Part shown: positions 56,701-64,000 of the stretch, one piece after another
How the letters are laid out: the number at the start of each line of letters is the position of its first letter
Numbering within the stretch: position 1 is the first letter of the stretch
Origin: Abelmoschus esculentus
Taxonomy: Eukaryota; Streptophyta; Magnoliopsida; Malvales; Malvaceae
Reading direction: 5' to 3'
Length of the DNA: 64,000 nt
Assembly (NCBI GenBank): GCA_035048815.1
Contig: JAUCBN010000005.1
Location: forward strand, 14,472,517 to 14,536,516
The notes under the pieces: generated by a model
Database searches by the model: none
Told to the model about the DNA's origin: nothing
What the model saw: the letters and a program-made list of their open reading frames with translations, nothing else
Position numbers and translations under genes: made by a program

Positions 56701-56969
56701 CTACATTTAATGTTTCCGACTTATCCCCTTTTAATGATTCTGCAGATTTGAGGACAAATCCTTTTCAAGAAGGGGGGGATGATGTGAGCACATCTACACT
56801 AGCTCAAACAGCTGATCCGGAGGTCTTACCATCAGGACCCATCACTCGATCAAAGGCTAAGCAATTCAGGGAAGTTCTTATTCTTAAATGTTTACAAGTC
56901 TCAGAATCCCTTAATAATGCATATGCCTTAGAGAATAAACTTTACACTATGTTACATACTGATGTGTAA
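53745..56969 (+). CDS. gag-pol: Gag-Pol polyprotein of A2, integrase-deleted but open
   Basis: 1074 residues from ATG 53745. Gag, zinc knuckle (330-343), protease (Asp427) and reverse transcriptase (YFDD 787-790) match A1 with about a dozen substitutions. At residue 968 (nt 56648) the sequence passes from the first half of RNase H (LNYP) directly to [14 protein letters not shown] near the end of pol. A1 residues 969-1429 are absent: RNase H Glu973, Asp998 and Asp1041, and the whole integrase zinc and DDE domains. The deletion is exactly 461 codons, so the LTR-encoded tail is still in frame. The protein could form particles and perhaps polymerise DNA, but could not integrate or complete RNase H cleavage alone. 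It would need an A1-like helper. Confidence 0.9.
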   Translation: MAGSNGDRDDQQQNDVQPSLMMQAMLREVRRVVQSEIEQLHVRMDKIEGSQNNSHDDNNDDVEEVQEPRQNAPRTNGRRVQHQAQLDDNLNNIKVAIPPFQGRSDPDAYLAWESKVEHVFDCYNYSDQKKVRLAAMEFVDYALIWWDQLILSRRRTGEGPINTWAEMKRILRKRFVPSHYHRDLFQRLQTLKQGNRSVEDYFKDMEMAMMRANIEEDREATMARFLSGLNTDIANAVELQHYVELDEMVQMAIKVERQQRRKMSSSRGNNSFRPPSNSVFNPSNNFRKQVPFQNKEKGETSKPKAPIVDVGRGKQNAQPERPERSRDIQCFKCLGRGHIASQCPNRKTMLMLENGEIESESDNEEHEPLHEEDKDDADDALDTYMTGEALVIKRSLNATPTQDDQQRENIFHTRCLINDKVCVVIIDGGSCTNVASSFMVDKLGLKTKKHPKPYRLQWLNDGGEVRVTRQVSVPFTIGRYKDEILCDVVSMDACHLLLGRPWQYDKGTLHDGITNRYSFTHAGKKITLAPLTPSQVQEDQVRLRKNVEEAKTERKKTNVYASGKDIRKCLSSQQTLLILMYKEYCLLSDIPNDLPTSVTSLLQEFEDVFPDETPSGLPPIRGIEHQIDFIPGATIPNRPAYRSNPEETKELQKQITELMEKGYIRESLSPCAVPVLLVPKKDGTWRMCVDCRAVNQITIKYRHPIPRLDDMLDELCGATIFSKIDLKSGYHQIRMREGDEWKTAFKTKLGLYEWLVMPFGLTNAPSTFMRLMNHVLRSYIGKYCVVYFDDILIYSKSLQDHEEHLRNVLGTLRKERLFGNLKKCMFCTDKVTFLGFIVTAQGVEVDPEKVKAIQDWPRPTSISQVRSFHGLASFYRRFVPNFSSITAPLTGIIKKNSVFNWGDEQEEAFLKIKDYLTKAPVLALPNFDKMFEIECDASGIGIGAVLSQEKRPIAYFSEKLSGATLNYPMNDNAYKLDLPGEYNVSATFNVSDLSPFNDSADLRTNPFQEGGDDVSTSTLAQTADPEVLPSGPITRSKAKQFREVLILKCLQVSESLNNAYALENKLYTMLHTDV
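56767..56779 (+). other. A2 polypurine tract
   Basis: AAGAAGGGGGGGA immediately before the 3' LTR, identical to A1. Confidence 0.9.
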
Positions 56970-58523
56970 CATCTTGTAACTATATAGTACTTAAGCTAGT
57001 ATTGTGTTTATTAAGCATGTAAATAGGTGTGTTTTCAATAAGTTCAATAAGCAATTCAGGGAAGTTCTTATTCTTAAATGTTTACAAGTCTCAGAATCCC
57101 TTAATAATGCATATGCCTTAGAGAATAAACTTTACACTATGTTACATACTGATGTGTAACATCTTGTAACTATATAGTACTTAAGCTAGTATTGTGTTTA
57201 TTAAGCATGTAAATAGGTGTGTTTTCAATAAGTTCAATAAGAACACAAGCTCATAATCATGTTTACCATGTTTCTTTAGCTTGTTACATGTTTTCCAATA
57301 TGATAACTATGTTTTTCAGCTTGTTTTAACTTTCTTTAATAAGTTTACAATACTTATGATGGTATAACTTTTGTTTTCTCATAGGCACAAGGAAGAGTAC
57401 CAAATGAAGGACTTCACCTTAGCTCGGGAAAAGCTCAATGGATTTCTAGCAGCTCGTTTCAGCTCAACTAATCCTCAACACTTCAGCTAGCTGAATTCAG
57501 CTCAACTCAGCTCCATTCAGCTCAACTCCAGCTCTACTAGCTCAACTCAAGCTGGTGAGTCCCGGGATAGCTCAAAGGTGTCCTCCACGTGGGAGAGTGT
57601 GTCATGGTCATGTGACCAGCATGAGGGGCGTCCACCATCCTTCCAAGCATGTGCATGGCATGTGGCAGATTCAAATTTCAAGATTTCCCTCCTTGAAGTT
57701 GGCGTCAAAGTAAGATAAGGACAAGGAGTTATTTCCTTTGAATTTCACACATAAAACACATGTGTTAAATGTTTGAAATTCAGTCTTCCCTCCCTCCAAA
57801 ACCAGCCGGCCACAAAGGATAAGGATGAGTAGTTTTCTCATCCACATTTAACATAATTAACACATGTTAATTGTGCTTACATTTCAGCCACTCATCTGAA
57901 ACTTCCAATTCAATTCTGGCCAAGTATTCTAGGCGCCAACTCCCTTGTACTAGCCTATATATATGTATACTTTGTAATGTGAAAAAAAAGACAATTTGAA
58001 TGAAATTTACTTTTGTGAGAATTTCTCTCATTTCGGTTCTTTTGAGAACTTTCTGACTTCTCAAGTTCGTTGCTTGCGTGGTCAACCCCTTTGATACTTT
58101 GGGTTCTCGGTTGTAGATAATCGAAGGGTCCAAGTCCGTCTGAAGCAAGTTCAAGATAAGGTTCGGGTTCGTTCAACAGATTGTTCGAGTTCATCCTTGG
58201 AGTTTGTTTCATTTTATTTCTTTTCCTTGTTTTTATTTCATTTTCGTACTACCCCTTGCATCCTATTTTTCAACCTTGTCAGAAACTTCATTTCTCACCA
58301 GTCACCTCACCAAAGACCAAACCTAACCATAACCAAACCAATACTTTCAACGTTCCACCATTGTCAACTTCTCCGAGCCTTCATCTTCTACATTCTGTCT
58401 ACCTAAATTTTTCAGCCCTTTTAAACACCAATTTGCAGCCATGCTTATTGCAGGAGACATCTTACTTCAATCCTAGATCCGAAACAATCAAGAAGGCGTC
58501 CTCAACAAGGAGCCCTCTTATCA
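56780..58523 (+). repeat. A2 3' LTR with internal duplication
   Basis: 1744 bp. Same ends as the 5' LTR. The first 190 bp after position 56861 are duplicated in tandem. The TATA box is at about 57956-57965. It encodes the last 62 residues of the A2 polyprotein. Confidence 0.95.
56861..57240 (+). repeat. 190-bp tandem duplication in A2 3' LTR
   Basis: Copies 56861-57050 and 57051-57240. TAAG is present at both edges (before the first copy and at the end of each copy), a 4-bp microhomology. The second copy repeats the polyprotein tail codons after the stop. It is absent from the 5' LTR of A2 and from both A1 LTRs. Confidence 0.9.
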
Positions 58524-58640
58524 GCCTATGTCGCGATGAATGACCCCTCTCTTCGAGTACATGTCATAATGAACGGTCCCTTTCTTTGAGCATATACTTT
58601 GAGGGACGAACCCTCTCTTTGAGCGTATGTCACGATGAAT
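58524..58640 (+). repeat. 33-bp satellite, block 11
   Basis: About 3.5 monomers starting with the right target duplication GCCTA of A2 and completing the interrupted class-A monomer. It ends at LTR-C. Confidence 0.95.
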
Positions 58641-59496
58641 ACGGGATAATGAAGGTTAAGGAATACGGGAATAAGTTTGAAGAAGGCCTCAAGACTCAAA
58701 TTTGCTCGTATCCAATCCCAAAATAGCGAACAAGTTGTCTTTACTCTCCCTTAAATGGTGATAATGAGGGCTATCATTGCATGTCTTCTCTTTCTTACTT
58801 GCTGAAACTGACAACCTTAAAATTATGTAAAGACTCTCTTGAAAGCCTTAAAACCATTGCTGGAAATAACAACATTCAAGTGGTGTAATTGCTCCATTGA
58901 ATTGCATTGTAACCAATCAGCCTTGGTGGGTCTTCAAGGGACTTTAATTGATGTAAATGCCTTGTCATTCCTGAGAATATGATAAATCATTTGCTCCAAA
59001 AGAATACCCGAGCTGAAATATATAAGCAGCCATTAGTTAACAACTTATTCAATAAAAATAAAAGTGAACGCATGAAACAGATTTAATGAGCTAGATTAAT
59101 TAATGAAACTAGTTACATTGAATAATCTAGTTTGATTAATTAACTCACACACCAAATTAACTTATAAAAACATAAGAAAATTAATATGCTTTAAGTGAAT
59201 TATCATGCATTAATTAAACTAATGAAATTAACTGAACTAACATGTTTAAATGAACGTCAAGCATTATTTATTCTTGCACACATGCTGAAATTAAATTTAA
59301 AAACTTAAGAAAGAACTCATGCAAACTCATGCACAAGTAGGAGGCTGTATTGTTCCAATAAAGCTGGTGTTGCATTCTCTATTTCTAGCCTTGAATAAAT
59401 AGATTTCCCATGGCCTCTTTGAATTTCTGGGTTTTAGCACGAGTCATAGGTGCAATAGGAAATTCTTCTGATTCATTGTTGGTTGTGATCATATCA
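58641..59496 (-). mobile_element. LTR-C fragment, minus orientation
   Basis: Matches the reverse complement of the first ~860 bp of solo LTR-C (15020-16796). Its LTR start is intact (GATCATATCA at 59496 on the plus strand) and it includes the tail-coding stretch (about 59300-59490). The inner end is truncated at the satellite boundary near 58640. It overlaps in content with 3025-3614 but extends further. Confidence 0.8.
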
Positions 59497-61970
59497 TTGA
59501 GCGTATACCGTGATCGATGACCCCTCTCTTTGAGCATACCTTGCGATAAATGACCCCTCTCTTCGAGTTCATGTCATAATGTACGGTCCCTTTCTTAGAG
59601 CGTTTGGTGTGATGAACGACCCCTCTCGTTGAGCATAAGTCGCGATGAATGACCCCTATCTTTGAGTGCATGTCTTGGTGAACGGTCCCTCTCTTTGAGT
59701 GTATACCGTGATAGACAACTCCTGTCTTTGAGCATATGTCGCAATGAATGACCCCTCTCTTCGAGTGCATGTCATAACAAATAATCCCTTTCTTAGAGCG
59801 TACACCGTGATGGATGACCATTCTCTTTGAGGGTATATCGCGATGAATAAGCCCTCTCTTCGAGTGTTTCATAATGAACAGTCCCCTTCTTAGAGCTTAT
59901 ACCATGATGGAAGACCCCTCTCTTTGAGCGTATGTCGCAGTGAATGATCCCTCTCTTCGAGCGCATGTCATAATGAACGGTCCATCACTTTGGCGTATGC
60001 CGTGATAGACGATCCTATCTTTGAGCGTATGTCACGATGAATGACCCCTCTCTTCGACTGCATGTCATAATGAATGGTCCCTTTCTCAGAGCGTATATCG
60101 TGACGGAATGACCCCTCTCTTCGAGTTCATGTCATAATGACCACTCTATTTAAGCGTATGTCGCGGTGAATGAACCCTCTCTTCGAGCGTATGTCATAAT
60201 GAATAGTCCCTCTCTTTGAGCGTATGCCATGATGGATGACCCCTCTCTTTGAGCGTATGTCGCGATGAATGACCCCTATCTTCGGTGCGTGTCATAATGA
60301 ACGGGAGCGTATACTATGATGGATGACCCCTCTCTTTGAGTGTATGTCGCAATGAATGACCCCTCTTCGAGTGCATATCTTAATGAGTGGTCCCTCTTTG
60401 AGCATATACCGTGATGGACATCGCCGCTCTTTGAGCGTATATGGCGATAAAAGATCCCTCTCTTCGAGTGCATGTAATAATGAACGGTACCTCTCTTTGA
60501 GCGTATACCGTTATCGATGACCACTCTCTTTGAGCATATGTTGCGATCAATGACCCTTCTCTTCGACTGCATGTCATGGTGAATGGTACCTCTCTTTGAT
60601 CGTATGTCACGATGAATGACCCCTCTCTTCGAGTGCGTGTCTTAATGAACGGTCCCTTAACGTGTATTCCCAGATGGACGACCCTTCTCTTTGAGCGTAT
60701 GTCACGATGAAATACCCCACTCTTTGAGTGCATGTCATAATGAACTGTCCCTTTCTTAGAGCGTATACCGTGATGGACGATCCCTCTTTGAGCGTATGTC
60801 ACGATGAATGACCCCTCTCTTTGAGTGCATATCATTATGAACGGTCCTTTTCTTAGAGCGTATACCATGATGGACGACCCTTCTCTTTGAGCCTATGTCT
60901 GTATGAATGACCCCTCTCTTTGAGTGAATGCCATGGTGAATGGTCCTTCTCATTGAGTATACGTCGTGATGGACAACACCTCTCCTTCAGCGTATGTCGG
61001 GATGAATGACCCCTTTGTTTGAGTGCATGACATAATTAATGGTCCCTTTCTTAGAGAGTATTTCGTGATAGAAGACACCTCTCTTTGAGCGTATGTCGCG
61101 ATGAATAACCCCTCTGTTCTAGTGCATGTCATAATAATGGTTCCTTTCTTAGAGCGTATACCGTGATGAACGACCCCTCTCTCATTGAGCGTTTATCGCG
61201 ATGAATGACCTCTCTCTTCGAGTGCATGTCATGGTATACGGTCTCTCTCTTTCAGCGTATGTCCTGGTGGACGACTCTTGTCTTTGAGCGTTTGTCGCGA
61301 AGAATGACCCCTATCTTCGAGTGCGTGTCATAATGAACAGTCCATCTCTTTGAGCGTATGTCGCGATGAATGACCCCTCTTCGAGTGCATGTCTTAATGA
61401 ACAATCCTTTCTTAGAGTGTATATCGTGATGGACGACCCTTCTCTTTGAGCGTGTGTCGCGATGAATGAACTCTCTCTTCAAGAGTACGCCATAATGAAC
61501 GATCCCTCTCTTTGAGCGTATACCGTGATCGATGACCCCTCTCTTTGAGTGTATGTTGCGATGAAAGACCCCTCTCTTCGAGTGCATCTCCTGCTGAATT
61601 GTCCCTCTCTTGGAGCTTGTTATAATGAATGGTCCCTTTCTAAGAACGTATACCACGACGGACGACCCCTCTCTTTGAGCGTATGTCGCGGTGAATTATC
61701 CCTCTCATCGAGAGTGTCTTCATGAACAATCCCTCTCTTTGAGCATATATCGTGACGGGCGACCCCTCTCTTTGAGCTTATGTCGCGATGAATGACGCCT
61801 ATCTTCGTGTGCATTTCATGGTGAACGGTCCCTCTCTTTGAGCGTATAACCTGATAGATGACTCCACTCCTTGAGCATATGTCGCGATGAATGACCCCTC
61901 TCTTCGAGTGCTTGTCATAATTAACGGTCCTTTTCTTAGAGCGTATACTGTGATGGACGACCCTTCTCTT
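59497..61970 (+). repeat. 33-bp satellite, block 12
   Basis: Its left part (to about 60110) parallels 3615-4105, and its right part (about 60150-61900) parallels stretches of 27050-29200. A CGCCGC marker monomer is at about 60421 and the CCTTCAGCGTATG / TTTGTTTGAG / GTTCTAGTGC run at 60984-61125. It continues in phase past the site where B1 is inserted in the paralogue (about 60105-60125). Confidence 0.95.
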
Positions 61971-62164
61971 ATCTTTCCAATGCATGTTGAATCGCATCAA
62001 TCAGATATCGGAAGATCGAGATATGACAAAATTACTAAAGACTGTGCAGGCTAAAATTTTAAACCGAAAAGTTCCAACAACTCTTTGAAGGAGACATCAC
62101 CAATTGAACAGACACCAAGGCCACTATTCAGCCACCTTTTCAAAGGGAAATGTCCCTTTGCCAC
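61971..62164 (+). mobile_element. LTR-D/B-like fragment
   Basis: About 194 bp matching 31398-31625, ending in the same GCCAC against an oppositely oriented LTR-B. On the left it joins satellite at CTCTT. Confidence 0.8.
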
Positions 62165-63779
62165 TGATATGCTCCAACTCTCTAAAGATGCTTGTAAAGA
62201 GAAGCTTTGATTGCCCGGACCTTAGAATGCAAGAAAGCCTTGTATCATGCTTGTTTCATGAACAAAATAATGTTAAAGAATGCTGGAAATAAGCTAAGCA
62301 TGATTTAAGAAGAGGTCATGGTGTGAGGTATTGTTTAGATGAAAAGGAAGTTGTCTTGGTGAAGGGAATGCGTGGGGGATGTTGATGGTTGATTAAGGAA
62401 GAAAATGGAGGTGTTTAAGTGAAGTAAATGACATGGAAGGATATGTTAAGGGCTGGTGAAGAATGGTGGACGAAAATGGAATGTGGGTGGTGATTATTTG
62501 GTGAAGGTTGAACTTATGTTAAGGGAGACCTCTTGGAAATGTAATTCAAGAAATCTAAAGTATAAAGGATGGAGGGTGACGTCACAAATCAAAGAGATGA
62601 TTTGATAAGTTGATAAAGTTCTTAAAAGAATAAGAATGAGAGATTAACTCACAAAATAAATAATCTGATTCAAAGTTGTGTGTTCAAATGCTAAAATGGC
62701 TACATATTTATAGGAAATGAAAGGGTGTGGCCAAGGGACATTCCCCTTTGAAAAGGTGGATGAATAATGGCCTTGGTGTTTGTTCAATTGGTGGTGTCTC
62801 CCTCCTTAACCGTTCGGGTTGAATGGTGTCTCCTTCCAAGAATTGTTGTAATTTTCGGTTCAAAATTCCACCCTGCACAGTCTCCAGTAAATTGGACATA
62901 TCTCAAGTTCCCGATATCAGATTGATGCAATTCGACATGCATCGAAAAGATAAGAGATAGAGGAACCACTTTAATGAAGACACAAAAACCCAATTCTACT
63001 TGTATCTTACTCGAAATTGGCAAACAAGTGGACCATCATGAATCTGCCCAATGAAGAGTGTTATCTCTTTGTTTTGGCGCCCAAACATGTTTCCCTCCAT
63101 GGTTGGTCGGTTGTGTCTCTTGGGGACAAACATGTCCTTCCATGGTTGAGCTGAAAGTTGTAGGGTGAGCTAAGATGAGCTGGATGAACTAAGGTTGAGC
63201 TGAGCTAGCTAGATGATTTAGCTAGCTGAAAGTTCACCATCTAGCTGAACAGCTAACACCTTAGATGAGTGAATTGATCCTTAGGGCCATAATACTCTCC
63301 TTAATCCATGAGTGTATAGGAGATGATCCGAATCCCAAATGAAGGGAAATTCTCCATTTGTCGTTTTGAGCTCGTTTTGAATTCGTGAGCTAGAACAAAG
63401 CTATCTTCCACTTCATTGCGCTGCCTAGGAGTTGTTTAGTACATTTAGGTGTTGATTAGAAGCTGGTAAGTGCCTCAAACAATGATTCTTTGTTTTGAGC
63501 TCAAATGGTGCATTTGAGCTAAAAAATAGATGGCCAAAAGTCCCTTAAGCTGTGTTTAACATAACCTGCAAAGAAACAACTTAAACTAATAAGTATGATG
63601 TTACTAAACATGTGTTGAATATTAATTATGCATAATATAAGCTAGATAAAGATGTGGTTCAATACTAATTACTAAGTTATCAATAGTAATATAAGGAAAT
63701 AAACATTATAGGTATATAATATGAGATAGAAAGTGAGTGTAGCACATGAATTGAGTAAATAAAGAGGATTAAGTTGAAC
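62165..63779 (-). mobile_element. solo LTR-B with the two flanks of the B2 locus
   Basis: One LTR-B copy (about 1615 bp, TGATATGCTCC to ATTAAGTTGAAC). Its left junction (GCCAC then TGATATG) equals the outer junction of the B2 3' LTR, and its right junction with satellite (GAAC then CATTGTCTTCGAG) equals that of the truncated B2 5' LTR. It therefore represents the B2 locus after LTR-LTR recombination removed the internal region. The TATA-like ATTTATAGG is near 62705-62713. Confidence 0.85.
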
Positions 63780-64000
63780 CATTGTCTTCGAGTGCATGTC
63801 ATAGTCAACTGTCCCTCTCTTTGAGCATATACTGTGATGGACGACCCTACTCCTTGAGCGTATGTTGCGATGAATGACCCCTCTCTTTGAGTGCATGTCA
63901 AAATGAATGATCCCTTTCTTAGAGCGTATACCATGGTGGACGACCCCTCTCTTTGAGCGTATGTCACGATGAATGACACCTCTCTTCGAGTGCATGTCAT
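63780..64000 (+). repeat. 33-bp satellite, block 13
   Basis: Matches 37483-37683 and then continues with TCTCTTCGAGTGCATGTCAT. It thus shows an uninterrupted version of the A1 insertion site near 63975-63985. It runs off the window end. Confidence 0.95.

Larger units (their letters stand above)
51445..58523 (+). mobile_element. element A2: A1-family retrotransposon lacking integrase
   Basis: A 7079-bp element on the plus strand with a perfect 5-bp target duplication GCCTA (51440-51444 and 58524-58528). It is inserted in a class-A satellite monomer. The 5' LTR is 51445-52998 (1554 bp) and the 3' LTR 56780-58523 (1744 bp, because of a 190-bp tandem duplication). Ignoring that duplication I noticed one substitution between the LTRs (an A run at about 52457 against a G at about 57990), so insertion is recent. 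Gag-pol is open but shortened by a 1383-bp in-frame deletion. Confidence 0.95.

Noticed and set aside
1..64000. CENP-B box, telomeric repeats, rRNA or tRNA genes
   Set aside because: I searched by eye and found no sequence fitting a CENP-B box, (TTTAGGG)n or the conserved parts of rRNA/tRNA genes.

Overview
This window looks like satellite-rich, probably centromeric or pericentromeric, DNA from a plant, most likely a eudicot. I see no host gene. About 18 kb (13 blocks, all in the same orientation) is one tandem satellite with a 33-bp monomer. Nearly all the rest is LTR retrotransposon sequence inserted into it, nested in itself or left as fragments, plus one 5'-truncated L1-type LINE and one hAT-like element. 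The plant call rests on the CRM-type and Athila-type Ty3/gypsy proteins, the plant transposon-protein ORF and the plant L1 layout (RT, zf-RVT, RNase H). The species cannot be named from the sequence.

Layout. 1-3024: satellite, split by a hAT-like element (940-1840, perfect 8-bp target duplication). 3025-3614: LTR-C fragment. 3615-4105: satellite. 4106-6116: LTR and pol-tail end of a non-autonomous CRM-like element (B1). 6117-14250: Athila-like non-autonomous element E (gag, protease, a second ORF with its own TATA box, 3' LTR), interrupted at 9548-10829 by a collapsed LTR element. 14251-14708: satellite. 14709-18138: LTR-D holding a solo LTR-C (15020-16796). 18139-24302: longest satellite block. 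24303-26678: two LTR-D copies in opposite orientation. 26679-30363: satellite. 30364-31625: LTR-D-like fragment. 31626-37482: element B2 (gag-protease only). 37684-45956: A1, a full-length CRM-like Ty3/gypsy element with an intact 1535-codon gag-pol. 46580-47600: LTR-D fragment. 48148-50570: LINE. 51445-58523: A2, a sister of A1 that lost 461 codons (most of RNase H and all of integrase) in frame. 58641-59496: LTR-C. 61971-63779: LTR-D fragment and solo LTR-B. The spaces between are satellite.

Satellite. The 33-bp monomers fall into three classes (A, B, C) arranged as A-B-C, giving a 99-bp higher-order unit. In my by-eye consensus the classes differ at 12 of 33 positions and every difference is a transition, so the purine/pyrimidine skeleton is invariant. 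Marker monomers carrying CCGCCGC show a further level of roughly 0.8-1 kb.

How the parts work together. A1 is the only element here that still encodes an integrase. A2, B1/B2 and E are three different ways of keeping gag (and often protease) while losing RT or integrase, so any recent movement of them would need enzymes supplied in trans. The CRM-like families A, B and C let the polyprotein run into the 3' LTR; in A and C this LTR-encoded tail carries a GP(I/M)T..K.K.F.E motif like the CR motif reported for CRM elements. The 58.6-64.0 kb end is a paralogous mosaic of sequence at 3.0-4.1, 26.9-31.6 and 37.5-37.7 kb. It preserves pre-insertion sites for B1 and A1 and a solo-LTR version of the B2 locus, which allows events in the window to be ordered.
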